Position numbers and translations under genes: made by a program. A DNA stretch of 64,000 nt from CAYNST01 sp964434105 (GTDB lineage: Bacteria > Pseudomonadota > Gammaproteobacteria > Pseudomonadales > Cellvibrionaceae): positions 1-64,000 of the forward strand of contig CAYSTJ010000014.1 in NCBI GenBank assembly GCA_964434105.1, given 5' to 3'. Each line of letters opens with the position of its first letter. Position 1 is the stretch's first letter. This document shows, one piece after another, positions 1 through 7,849 of this stretch. The notes beneath the pieces are model-generated. The model saw only the letters and a program-made list of their open reading frames with translations. It searched no databases and was not told the origin of the DNA.

Positions 1-1835
1 GCCGCACGCAGATGCACTTCGCCTGTGGTCTGGATATTGGTGCCTTCCATGGTGATGCTGGCACCATCTGGCTGGGAGAGGCCTGCGGTAACGATAAAGT
101 GGCCGGTGCCGAGGTCGATTTGGGTGTTGGTGGCGTTGAAGCTGTTACCCAGTTCGAAGATCAGGGAGCTGGTGTTGTCGTCGGCTACGGCGATATGGGT
201 ACCGGTTTCCAGTTCGGCGTTGTCGCCCTGCAGGATGACGTCGCCGTTGTTGAGTGCGGCGCTGATGGCGCTGTCGCTGAGGGAAAATTCGGCGGTGCCG
301 CCGTCGCCCTGGAGAATCTGGCCGTCGTCAAGTTCGGTGTCGTTATTGGCATTTTGTGCTGAGGAAATACGCAGCAGGCCCGGATCCAGCAGCAAGGTGC
401 CGTTTTTGCCGTTGGGGGCCGCATGATCTACCTGCCCATCGAATGCAAGGCTGGTTTTGCCGGATACTTCCACCAGTCCACCGTCACCTTCGAACTCGCC
501 GCCGCGGGCGCTGATGCTGCCGGCAAAATGGGTGGCTTCGTCGGCCCAGACGATGACCTCACCCCCATCGCCGGCCTGTCCGGCGTTGGCAGAGATTAGG
601 GCATCGCGGCTCACGACCGAGCGCGTGGCATTGGGTAACCCGGCATTGTTGCCCTGAAAACCGCCGCCGATGTGCACAGCGCCGCCGTCGCTGATGCCGG
701 AGGCATCCAGCGAGGACTGATCCAGAACGCCAACGCGCTCACCCAGCACCTTGATGGCACCGCCCGTGCCGCTGGCAGTAGCCGCGGCGCTCACTTTACT
801 GTTGCCGGTCAGCTGCGTCGTGTTGGCGGAATGCAGCTCTACGCGACCGCCACCATTCACACCATCGGCCAGAATAGCGCCGCTGTGACTGACATTTTCC
901 CCAAGTACAACCACCTGACCTGCTACCTCGCCGGCAACATCCGCTGAGACATTCAGTTCGCCAGTATTGACCACGTCTGCCCCGGTGCCGAGGGTAAAGC
1001 TGCCGTCGCCGTGTACGACTACGCTGGCGCCGGACTGCAGGTCGCCGGCATTGACGGCCTGTGAGAAAATATCCTCACTGACGCTGCCGCTCAGCAGGAT
1101 TCGGCCGCCTTCAGCATTGATGGTGCCGTTGTTGACTACCGCCGCATCAACGCCAATGTCGTTCTGGAGTTGCGCTTCCGTCACGCGCACGCCGATCAGA
1201 CCCTGATTATCGAAAGTCACCACCGCTTCGCGTCCGGCCGCCAGGTTCACCGAGCCAAGTCGGGCGGAAATCAGTCCGTCATTGCGGACGGCTTTGCCGA
1301 GCAGCGCAACATTGCCGCCTGTGGCCGCCTGGATGACGCCGGAATTAATCACTGAACCGTCGCTGCCTTCCAGTTGCGAAAACACCAGCTCGCCGTTCAT
1401 GAACTCACTGGCATCGATTGACAGGCCACTGGCGATCAGGCTATTGACGTTAATGCTGGCGCCGTCCCCGAAGATAATGCCGTTGGGGTTGGACAGGATA
1501 ATGCGGCCATTGGCATCGAGCTGACCGAAGATCTGGGTGGCGTCGTTACTGAAGATGCGGTTGAGGGCAATCGAAGATTCGCCGGGCTGAATAAACTGCA
1601 CCCGTTCATCCGCACTGATATTGAAGCTGTCCCAGTCAATGGCCAGATTGTCAGTTGTCTGGGTAATGGTGGTGGTACGCCCCGCCTGATCGATATGACC
1701 CTGCCCACCCACCACGATACCGCCGCCCGGAGCCGCCTGGGCCTGTGAGGCCAGCAACAACTGGGCGGCGATAGCCAGACAGAGTTTGCGACGGCGGGAA
1801 AGCGGATTGGTACGAGTGAGGGCGGTAGTTTTCAT
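1..1835 (-). CDS. TpsA-type filamentous hemagglutinin exoprotein, N-terminal part
   Basis: The frame opens with ATG at 1835 and has no stop up to the left edge, so only the first 611 residues are present. Residues 1-35 form a signal peptide with an RRRK basic patch, a hydrophobic core and an AQAA end. The TPS secretion domain follows: SIALNRI at about 88-94 and the hallmark NPNGI at 116-120. Beyond that lie Gly/Asn/Asp-rich repeats typical of a right-handed beta-helix, with no cysteine in the mature part. In this family the TPS domain is recognised by a TpsB outer membrane transporter, which exports the chain as an adhesin, contact-dependent toxin or hemolysin. No tpsB lies in the window; it may sit to the left. 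The toxin or adhesin class cannot be told without the C-terminus. Class assignment is firm. Confidence 0.9.
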   Translation of the reverse strand, partial: MKTTALTRTNPLSRRRKLCLAIAAQLLLASQAQAAPGGGIVVGGQGHIDQAGRTTTITQTTDNLAIDWDSFNISADERVQFIQPGESSIALNRIFSNDATQIFGQLDANGRIILSNPNGIIFGDGASINVNSLIASGLSIDASEFMNGELVFSQLEGSDGSVINSGVIQAATGGNVALLGKAVRNDGLISARLGSVNLAAGREAVVTFDNQGLIGVRVTEAQLQNDIGVDAAVVNNGTINAEGGRILLSGSVSEDIFSQAVNAGDLQSGASVVVHGDGSFTLGTGADVVNTGELNVSADVAGEVAGQVVVLGENVSHSGAILADGVNGGGRVELHSANTTQLTGNSKVSAAATASGTGGAIKVLGERVGVLDQSSLDASGISDGGAVHIGGGFQGNNAGLPNATRSVVSRDALISANAGQAGDGGEVIVWADEATHFAGSISARGGEFEGDGGLVEVSGKTSLAFDGQVDHAAPNGKNGTLLLDPGLLRISSAQNANNDTELDDGQILQGDGGTAEFSLSDSAISAALNNGDVILQGDNAELETGTHIAVADDNTSSLIFELGNSFNATNTQIDLGTGHFIVTAGLSQPDGASITMEGTNIQTTGEVHLRA

Positions 1836-2663
1836 TTAGCGATCCTGAGGTAAAAGTCCTGAGAAAAATCCTGAAACAGGTCAACCCGGAGTTACAGCCA
1901 TGGAACGGTCACTGAATGATTCGCGGCTGGACTGGCATGGGTTTCCCGTTATTGATTGTGTTTTTGCGGCGGGGCAGTGGGCTTAACATTCCCGTTATTA
2001 TCGAGGCTGCATCGCTGCGCATGGCGTTTTGACATTGTGCGGCTGCATTGCCGGCATACGGTCTGGAGGGCGAACAGTCATGAATTGCACCCGCTGATAT
2101 AACTCGGGCGTCAGCAGCCGGAAGACCGGCGGACACGGGACGTCATGGGAAGCTGTACCGGGGAACATGTCACTGCGCAGTGTTGTTGGACAATTGTTGA
2201 GGGTGTGTTCTGTCTTTAGGCCGGCTTTCTGTAAGTGGGGCTGCTGTCGCCGGGTTTCATTCATACACATATCCATATTCGCTCCATGCTTGTCGGCTCC
2301 AGGACCGTACTTGCCGCGCCCGTCATAGAACTGGCGCCGGGTAACAAAAGAAGTCTAGCCGGAAATTTACGGCGGGATTATGACACAGATGCGGTCGGTT
2401 TTTGTTCAACTCACGCCAAAAAGCGTGATCGAGTAAACGCTTTGGTTTTTCGGCCCGATGAACGGGGTTGTTGCGGGGAGCGCCATGATTCCGAAATTCG
2501 GACCGTGTCGATGATCAAACGGAGCGTCTGGGGCGCTGTCGTGCACCGCGCGGTGGCCGCCACCAAAAACAGACCCGACTGGCGTTAGCGCCCGACCTGG
2601 GAAGGCTATCAGGAAAGACGTCGGCACTGGCGGAAAATTATATTGCCCCGCTGCAAGGGGCGA
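1836..2663. other. Intergenic stretch, no gene recognised
   Basis: About 830 bases between the divergently placed adhesin start and the 3' end of yaeQ. Open frames on both strands here are rich in Cys, His, Arg and Pro, overlap one another and match no family I know. A near-duplicate AATAACGGGAA occurs twice on the - strand around 1945-2000, upstream of the adhesin, where its promoter should be. A 7-bp hairpin at 2420-2443 followed by GGTTTTT is a weak terminator candidate on the + strand, with no gene in front of it. Confidence 0.4.
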
Positions 2664-3197
2664 TTAAAATTGCAACGGTGCCCAATGCACTTCACACTGC
2701 TGGTCATCCATGGCGATGAAGGCGGAATTCTCCGATATGGTGACGGACATGACCATACCGCGTTGCACCATCTGCGTCAGCGTCTGAATGGCTTCCCAGG
2801 GAAACTGGATTACCGAGACCGGCAGCTGCCGGATTTTGTTCTGTTCGCGGTTCCACCAGGTGTCTGATTTGGTATTGTAGCTGAACACCCGTACCGCTTT
2901 GGCGAGGCGGGTGGCTTTTTTCAGTTTGTCGGCGGCTGGCTCCCCCACTTCGATCCAGAGATCGATTTCGCCGGTCAGTCCACGTGCCCACACGTCAGGC
3001 GAGTCCGGGCTGGACAAACCTTTGGTAAACTCGAGCCCCTCCCGCGCGCACAGACAGTAAGCCAGCACCCGGGCCATCATGCGCTCATCACTTTCGGACG
3101 GGTGTCGCGCGACAGTGAGTTGCAGGGTATCGTAATAATCCCGGTTGAGGTCGGACAGGGAAATGATAAATTTGAAAATCGTTGCATTTAATGCCAT
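2664..3197 (-). CDS. yaeQ: YaeQ family protein
   Basis: A 177-residue protein that matches YaeQ along its whole length: MALNATIFKFIISLSDLNR at the start, ARHPSESDERMMARVLAYCL, the GEIDLWIEVGEP segment and the TWWNREQNKIRQLPV block. The family is about 180 residues, so this copy is complete. YaeQ proteins have a fold related to PD-(D/E)XK nucleases; the conserved acidic and lysine residues (E in IDLWIEVG, then a lysine-rich turn) are present. The cellular role is not settled. E. coli YaeQ was first reported as a suppressor of loss of the elongation factor RfaH. It stands alone on the - strand. The ATG at 3197 fits the family start, although its ribosome binding site is weak. Confidence 0.9.
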   Translation of the reverse strand: MALNATIFKFIISLSDLNRDYYDTLQLTVARHPSESDERMMARVLAYCLCAREGLEFTKGLSSPDSPDVWARGLTGEIDLWIEVGEPAADKLKKATRLAKAVRVFSYNTKSDTWWNREQNKIRQLPVSVIQFPWEAIQTLTQMVQRGMVMSVTISENSAFIAMDDQQCEVHWAPLQF

Positions 3198-3473
3198 GGG
3201 GATTCCGAAAGAACAGTGCCGGGCTCTCGCAGCGCGGTTTGGCTAATAGTGCAATTGGAGATCGCACCGCGTCAACAGGAAGTTAAACCCGGACATATCG
3301 CTTTATCCATTCTGGCCAATGTCCGCCGGAGGCACTGCCGGCAATACGCCGCTCGCAGTGCGTGGCTGTATTCATGGTATGCCCGAACGCTTAACACATC
3401 ATCAACATAACAACAACATACAGCCGACACCTGCCCCGGCGAACGGTCCGCCCCTTTAACCGGGTGTTATCCT

Positions 3474-3502
3474 TTGTCGGCGCCCGACGAGTGTGCTATA
3501 CA
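3474..3502 (+). promoter_or_regulatory. Candidate sigma-70 promoter for the AsmA-like gene
   Basis: TTGTCG (3474-3479) and TATACA (3497-3502) are separated by 17 bases and lie about 60 bases before the ATG at 3563. Each hexamer matches the consensus at four of six positions. The rest of the 365-base gap between yaeQ and this gene shows nothing else I can name. Confidence 0.4.
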
Positions 3503-3562
3503 GTGCAACCTGACGATCAACCCGGCATGACCAGCCCCGCTTCCACCCGCCAAGGAGTTTGA

Positions 3563-4318
3563 ATGAAAGCCTTAAAAATTGTTATCGGAGTGTTTCTGAT
3601 CCTCGCCCTGATTCTCGGGGCAGGTGCGTTCTACCTGTACAAGAATATCGAAGGCATTGCAAAACGCGCTATAGAAACAGAAGGCTCCAGGATCTCGGGC
3701 ACCGAGGTCCGCGTTGACGGCGTCACGCTGGCGTTGCGGCAGGGCCGCGGCGAGATCAGCGGATTATCAATCGCCAATCCAACGGGCTTCAGCGATAACC
3801 TGCTGTTCGACCTGGATACCGTTGCCCTTGAGATCATGCCGACCAGTGTGCGCGATGAGGTTATCGTTCTACGCGAGGTACTGATCGATGGTGCGAGACT
3901 GCGGGTGGAACATCAGGGCGTCGCCGATACCAATATCAAAAAACTGCTCGACAATATTCGGGCGTCCGTAGGCTCCGACGATGCGGCGCCGGAGGACAAG
4001 GCCGGCGATGAGCCGCTGTTTATGGTGGAGAAACTGCGTTTCGCCAATATTTCAATGGATGTGGTTTCCCCGCAGCTTGAGGATCGCACCCTCACATTGA
4101 AAGATATTGAACGCACCAATCTCGGGTCTCGCCAGCAGGGTCTGACCGGAAAAGGACTGGCGCTGGCCATTACCCGTCCTTTGCTGGATGAAGCGAAAGA
4201 CCGTTTTGAGGATGAACTCAAAGGTCGGGCGGGTGACAAACTGAAGGATGTGCTGGATGAAAAACTGTCGGATGAGAATAAGCAGAAGGTCGACCAATTG
4301 CGATCGCTGTTGAGGTAG
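3563..4318 (+). CDS. AsmA-like membrane-anchored periplasmic protein
   Basis: A 251-residue protein with one N-terminal membrane helix (about 6-27) and no obvious cleavage site, so it should be anchored in the inner membrane with the rest in the periplasm. The segment after the helix (IAKRAIETEGSRISGTEVRV, then GRGEISGLSIANPTGF) is the pattern of small AsmA-like proteins, whose domains are thought to help lipid movement or outer membrane assembly. The C-terminal 60 residues are highly charged (many KD/ED/DE pairs) and probably helical. AAGGAG at 3553-3558 fixes the ATG. It stands alone, with a possible promoter upstream and an inverted repeat downstream. The family is likely, the function unknown. 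Confidence 0.7.
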   Translation: MKALKIVIGVFLILALILGAGAFYLYKNIEGIAKRAIETEGSRISGTEVRVDGVTLALRQGRGEISGLSIANPTGFSDNLLFDLDTVALEIMPTSVRDEVIVLREVLIDGARLRVEHQGVADTNIKKLLDNIRASVGSDDAAPEDKAGDEPLFMVEKLRFANISMDVVSPQLEDRTLTLKDIERTNLGSRQQGLTGKGLALAITRPLLDEAKDRFEDELKGRAGDKLKDVLDEKLSDENKQKVDQLRSLLR

Positions 4319-4398
4319 GTAGCTGGCTGCTGCTTTTCCCCAACCGGGTAAGCAAGCGCAGCGTTACCTCGTGTGCTTATAGATCGCACACGGCAAAA

Positions 4399-4425
4399 CA
4401 CGCAAAGTTGCGTTAACTTTGCGTG
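4399..4425 (+). terminator. Perfect inverted repeat, possible terminator without U-tract
   Basis: Arms of 11 bases (CACGCAAAGTT and its complement) flank the five-base loop GCGTT, 80 bases downstream of the AsmA-like gene. No run of T follows, so it may be a weak or Rho-aided terminator, an mRNA-stabilising hairpin or a protein binding site. Confidence 0.35.
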
Positions 4426-4734
4426 AGTGTCTGCCCTATATCTGGTATGTGCCGAGCGCGCCGTCCTGGCTTTCTATGGTTATTGGCCTTCCCTGGCCCG
4501 GTGACGTCCGTTGTGACCTTTTTGTGACGCCTGCGGTGCATCCTGCAGAGATTACTGCGCGCGTCCTGCGCGACATAATACTGATCAGCCCCGCCCGTCT
4601 CCCTGAGTCCTGATTACCATCTCCCTGGCACCCTTCCGCTGGATCTATCCCTGATGGATCTTCCCGTGTTACTTCGCCGTTTGCCGGTTTCAGGCAGACG
4701 AGCCACCTGTTTCGTTATCTGGCCGACTATTCCC

Positions 4735-4830
4735 TCAGCATCCCTGTCCCTGTACATTCCTGTCCCTGTGCATTCCTGTCCCTGTGCATTCCTGTCCCTG
4801 TGCATTCCTGTCCCTGTACATTCCTGTCCC
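4735..4830. repeat. 16-bp tandem repeat, five good copies plus one degenerate
   Basis: Five consecutive units of TGTRCATTCCTGTCCC lie at 4751-4830 (R is A in the first and last, G in the middle three). A diverged unit (4735-4750, beginning TCAGCA) precedes them, and another fragment beginning TCAGCA follows at 4831. The near identity of the units points to recent slippage or unequal exchange inside the larger TCCCTG tract. There are no unique spacers, so it is not a CRISPR array. Confidence 0.9.
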
Positions 4831-5450
4831 TCAGCACTTGTCCCTGGCTGCTTTCTCCTTGCCCGCACAACGCCGTTGCAGTCCCTGGCATACCTGGCCG
4901 TTCCCGGGCCCGCCTTGTGTCCATGCTTTCCGCGTAATCCTTTTAGGTGCGGCGCGCCATGCGCTGCCTTTTGGATTCCGTTCCAATGCGTACATCCACT
5001 TTACCCGATTGCTGCGCTAAGGCTTCCAGCCCCTCTCTCGTCGCATCCTTTGCGGCTCATCCGTGTGGTGGGCGAATCCCTTGAGCCCCGATCGCCGTCC
5101 TGATGGCAGCACGTCCGTGTCACGTAAACCTCCCTCAATCTCCTTTAACTTCCTGTTGTTCTCTTTCCTTTTAATCCCTCGCCTTCCGTTGCCAGCATCC
5201 TGCAAACCGTGTTCTGGTCCGTTTGCACCGCCTGTGCGTGATATCTCCAGCCATCCCTGGCGACCGTCCTGGTCTCCGTCGGCTTCCTGCTGGTCCCTGA
5301 TTCCGGGCAAATCCTTCGCTGTCCGGGCAACATGTGGTCTTGTGATATCCCTGTCTCCCTGACCTTGTCTCCCTGTGACGGTCGTCTGGCATCCGTTTCC
5401 ATGGGCATCCTGCTCCGACGCTTGCCTCTGGTTCGTCACGTATCTGTGGT

Positions 5451-5474
5451 CATCCTTGCAGCCATCCTTGCAGT
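5451..5474. repeat. 12-bp tandem repeat, two copies
   Basis: CATCCTTGCAG plus C or T occurs twice head to tail, followed by a diverged third start, CATCCC. It is part of the pyrimidine-rich tract. Confidence 0.7.
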
Positions 5475-5580
5475 CATCCCTTTGCCTTAAGGCGTCCTGC
5501 CTTTGTGAGGCCATCCTGTGCCGATAATTCTGCTATCCCTGCATTGTCTCCGACAGTTCCGCTATCGGGTTTCCCTCTCC

Positions 5581-5607
5581 CTGCCTTCCCTGCCTTCCCT
5601 GCCTTCC
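5581..5607. repeat. 9-bp tandem repeat, three perfect copies
   Basis: CTGCCTTCC repeats three times exactly, with partial units on both sides. Each junction makes a TTCCCTG or CTCCCTG, so the motif that marks the tract is regenerated by the repeat. Confidence 0.85.
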
Positions 5608-5867
5608 CTTCACAGTTCCGTGTGGGTATCGCCGTCCCTGTCAGCTCCCCGCTACTGTCCTGTGCGAGTCGGTCGCATCCGTGCAGGCTGTCGGGTGGTC
5701 GTAAATCGATTACTTCATCCTCCCTGTTTACAATCCGTTGCTGTTAATCCTTTAACGGTCGTACGCCGGTTCCCTTTATTCCCTGTCGCTCAATCCTTGA
5801 GCTGTTGTCCATATACCCTGTCGATTTACGCTGTATCCTTACCGGTTTCCTGCCCCTCGTGTTTCCC

Positions 5868-5914
5868 TACTCCGCATCCTTACTCCGCATCCCTATTCCC
5901 TATTCCCTATTCCC
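5868..5914. repeat. Adjacent 13-bp (x2) and 7-bp (x3) tandem repeats
   Basis: TACTCCGCATCC plus T or C occurs at 5868-5880 and 5881-5893, followed directly by three TATTCCC units (5894-5914). Two unrelated unit lengths side by side suggest repeated local slippage rather than one expansion. Confidence 0.85.
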
Positions 5915-6010
5915 TTTCCGTTCGCCGGTCCTTCGGATTTCCCTGTTGCCGTTCTCCCTTGGCATGGCGAGCATTATCCAGCGTTGAAGGGCACGGCGAT
6001 ATAGTCAATG

Positions 6011-6059
6011 GATGATCATCTTGTAGGAAATTGTCCATATCGCTATAGGACAATTGTCC
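6011..6059. promoter_or_regulatory. Cluster of palindromes upstream of the thioredoxin-like gene, possible operators
   Basis: GATGATCATC (6011-6020) is a perfect palindrome. GGAAATTGTCC (6026-6036) and GGACAATTGTCC (6048-6059, a perfect 12-bp palindrome) are near copies 22 bases apart, about two helical turns, and their inner arms also form a larger dyad. The cluster ends 125 bases before the ATG at 6185. The spacing and symmetry suit a dimeric repressor or activator; which one is not known. Confidence 0.4.
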
Positions 6060-6184
6060 GTTTGAGACGAAAAGTACGCCAGCCGACGCGTTATTGAAGC
6101 CCGTCCGGATGCCCGGGCCGTAGTTTTGATCGTGGCGTGAATTCTGCTACGCTCTGCGGCCAAATCAGCCCAATGGGAGTCACC

Positions 6185-6781
6185 ATGTCACTCACACCCT
6201 CCAATATGCTGGCGCTTGGCAGCCGCGCGCCGGATTTCACCCTGCCTTCCACTGACGGCACACAAACAGGCCTGAACGATTTCGCCCAGGCCGAGGCGCT
6301 GGTGGTGCTGTTTATCTGCAATCATTGCCCCTATGTGATTCACATCGCGCCGGCGCTGGCCACGCTGGCAGCAGAATATATGAAGCGCAATGTTGCCTTT
6401 GTGGCGATTAACAGCAATGACACCGAGCATTACCCGGCTGACAGTTTTGAACGGATGAAAGAGGAAAAAGCACGCCGGGGGTATCCGTTTCCCTATCTTT
6501 TCGATGAGACGCAGGCCGTAGCTCAGGCCTACCGGGCGGCCTGTACGCCGGACCTGTTTGTATTCGATCGGCAACGGCAGCTGGTCTATCGCGGGCAATT
6601 CGATGATACCCGGCCCGAACGAATCAGCTCCGGCAATTACAATTCCGGGAAATCGCCAGCGTCCGGCGCCGATCTGAAACGCGCCCTGGATTTGTTACTG
6701 AGCGGCGAAGCCTTGCCTGAGGATCAGGTGCCGTCCATGGGTTGCAACATTAAATGGAAGCCAGGCAACGAACCCGCCTGA
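6185..6781 (+). CDS. Thioredoxin-fold (AhpC/TSA-like) protein with CxxC motif
   Basis: A 198-residue protein of the thioredoxin/AhpC-TSA superfamily. LGSRAPDFTLPSTDG near the N-terminus is the peroxiredoxin-type opening; the redox motif CNHC (45-48, in LFICNHCPYV) lies after the second strand, and TPDLFVFD carries the cis-proline. No signal peptide is seen, so it should act in the cytoplasm. Members of this CNHCPY subfamily are usually annotated as thioredoxin-like or redoxin proteins of unknown substrate. I chose ATG 6185 over the in-frame ATG 48 bases upstream because GGGAG precedes it at 6175-6179 and the extra residues are not conserved in type. The palindromes at 6011-6059 may control it. 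Confidence 0.85.
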   Translation: MSLTPSNMLALGSRAPDFTLPSTDGTQTGLNDFAQAEALVVLFICNHCPYVIHIAPALATLAAEYMKRNVAFVAINSNDTEHYPADSFERMKEEKARRGYPFPYLFDETQAVAQAYRAACTPDLFVFDRQRQLVYRGQFDDTRPERISSGNYNSGKSPASGADLKRALDLLLSGEALPEDQVPSMGCNIKWKPGNEPA

Positions 6782-6793
6782 CAGATTGGGGTA

Positions 6794-7243
6794 CTATTTT
6801 GGATACGCCGCCAGATAACGATCCAGACCATTGGCAAATCGCTGTCGGTCGGTGGTATTGAGTGGCGGTGGACCGCCGCCGTGCACGCCGCTGGCGCGCA
6901 TGGTCTCCATAAAGTCGCGCATATTCAGGCGACTGCGAATATTGTCCCGGGTATAAGCCTCGCCCCGTGCGCTCAGTACCTGGGCGCCCCTGGCAATAAC
7001 CTCGCTGGCCAGCGGAATATCACTGGTAATGACCAGGTCACCCGGCTGCGCCTTCTCCACAATCAGGTTGTCGGCCACGTCATAGCCGGCAGCCACCTGC
7101 ACCGCCCGTAGCCAGGGCGAACGCGGCAGCGCGACCGGCTGATTGGCAACGAAAGTGGCGGCAACCTGCCTGCGTATAGCCGCCCGGCAAAGAATATCCC
7201 GGATTACTGTGGGGCAGGCATCGGCATCGACCCAGATCGACAT
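6794..7243 (-). CDS. yaiI: YaiI/YqxD family protein (UPF0178, DUF188)
   Basis: The 149-residue protein opens with MSIWVDADACPTVIRDILCRAA, the signature of this family, and carries VVAGYDVADN-type (here AAGYDVADN), DLVITSDIPLA and NTTDRQRFANGLDR, all typical. Family members are about 150 residues. The DADACP and TSDIPLA acidic motifs place it near PIN-like nucleases, but its role is not established. It is convergent with the thioredoxin-like gene, 12 bases apart. I chose the ATG at 7243 because the 11 residues upstream in the same frame are not part of the family. Confidence 0.9.
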   Translation of the reverse strand: MSIWVDADACPTVIRDILCRAAIRRQVAATFVANQPVALPRSPWLRAVQVAAGYDVADNLIVEKAQPGDLVITSDIPLASEVIARGAQVLSARGEAYTRDNIRSRLNMRDFMETMRASGVHGGGPPPLNTTDRQRFANGLDRYLAAYPK

Positions 7244-7326
7244 AACGGTAATTACCCTCGTTGACAGGATGAGCACTTTAACAAATCTGGCACTGGTCGC
7301 CTACGTCCCCGGCGTTTGGCTTGCTT

Positions 7327-7377
7327 AGGGTCTGTTGACGTTTCATCAGAGGCGATGATGAAACGTCAACAAACCCT
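7327..7377. repeat. Short palindromic element, copy 1 of family B
   Basis: Two 22-base arms (7327-7348 and 7356-7377) beginning AGGGTCTGTTGACGTT are complementary apart from one position and enclose the loop GAGGCGA. The same arm sequence, with a few changes, forms the hairpin at 26129-26200. Two copies with matching arms but unrelated loops make this a dispersed hairpin element rather than a local terminator. It could be a remnant of insertion sequence ends. Confidence 0.8.
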
Positions 7378-7412
7378 GCTGGATTCGCATCTTTTCCCGC
7401 ATGATCTATGGT

Positions 7413-7442
7413 GTAACAAACGCGTCCATCAAAATTTGTTAC
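7413..7442. promoter_or_regulatory. Dyad GTAACAAA-N14-TTTGTTAC upstream of ectB
   Basis: Perfect 8-base arms lie 22 bases apart centre to centre, the geometry of a dimeric regulator. TACAAT at 7440-7445 overlaps the right arm and could be a -10 element, although no good -35 stands 17 bases before it. Ectoine-type genes are often under a MarR-family repressor; whether that applies here is inference. Confidence 0.35.
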
Positions 7443-7494
7443 AATGTCGTCCGAGTTGAACAACCATTCGTATTGACAACACTTTCTGCGCCGT

Positions 7495-7719
7495 CACGAG
7501 CATTTATACGCAGCCTCGTGACTGGCCTGACCCGGATGTTTGCAATCCGGGCTGCTGCGTCGTGGCTACTGCATTTATGCAGGAAGTCATTTCCGGGTTA
7601 GCGGCCATACACTGGCTATTGCTCGCCAGCGTTGCAGGCTATGTCATCCTGACGACATAGCCACCGCGAATGAAACAGAAACATCAATGTATGCGCCGCT
7701 GGGAACTGCACGTTGTGCA
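7495..7719 (+). ncRNA. Structured leader region of ectB, possible regulatory RNA
   Basis: The 606-base gap before ectB holds a run of perfect stems: CACGAG/CTCGTG (7495-7500 with 7515-7520), CCCGGAT/ATCCGGG (7531-7537 with 7545-7551), CTGCA/TGCAG (7569-7582), GGCTATGTC/GACATAGCC (7637-7645 with 7654-7662) and TGCAC/GTGCA (7707-7719). CGCAGC at 7509-7514, inside the loop of the first stem, is also complementary to GCTGCG at 7554-7559, so a pseudoknot or an alternative fold is possible. This recalls a cis-regulatory RNA, but I match it to no known class. The rest of the gap holds the hairpin repeat and the dyad listed separately. Confidence 0.35.
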
Positions 7720-7849
7720 CACGGTAAACTGTCCCTATGGGCTCTATTTGCCCCGACAGGTGACGGGACGAAAACAAATTGACTGGTTACGGGCGAATCG
7801 CAGATGCAGAAGTAATTCATTTTAATCAACGACAATCCAGGAGTATGTA

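Larger units (their letters stand above)
4590..5960. repeat. Strand-polarised TCCCTG-rich, pyrimidine-rich non-coding tract
   Basis: I count 24 copies of TCCCTG on the + strand between 4590 and 5960 and none of its complement; chance would give fewer than one. Related forms (TCCCTC, TCCTTG, TTCCTG) fill much of the rest. Sampled 60-base lines are 57 to 78 per cent pyrimidine on the + strand (75 to 78 in the tandem-repeat lines). The wider gap without a convincing gene runs from 4319 to 6184. Open frames here (for example on the - strand at 5017-5514) are low-complexity translations of the repeats and overlap frames on the other strand; none resembles a known protein. The function is unknown. 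Confidence 0.75.

Noticed and set aside
2420..2450. Hairpin AAAGCGT/ACGCTTT with following T-run as terminator
   Set aside because: The stem is only seven bases, mostly AT, with no gene in front of it; noted in the gap entry only.
1998..2588. Open frames on both strands in the gap before yaeQ
   Set aside because: They overlap, have no ribosome binding sites or family features and carry unusual Cys/His/Arg-rich compositions.
4735..4830. 16-bp repeats as a possible CRISPR array
   Set aside because: The units are head to tail with no unique spacers and no cas genes are near.
5017..5514. Minus-strand open frame of 165 codons in the repeat tract
   Set aside because: Its residues (many Gln, Asp, Arg, Gly) come from the TCCCTG words; it overlaps plus-strand frames and resembles no family.
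7473..7510. TTGACA at 7473 with TATACG at 7505 as an ectB promoter
   Set aside because: The spacer is 26 bases, too long for a sigma-70 promoter.
7577..7660. 27-codon frame coding a hydrophobic peptide (MQEVISGLAAIHWLLL)
   Set aside because: No ribosome binding site, and its 3' end lies on the GGCTATGTC hairpin; the stems explain the sequence better.
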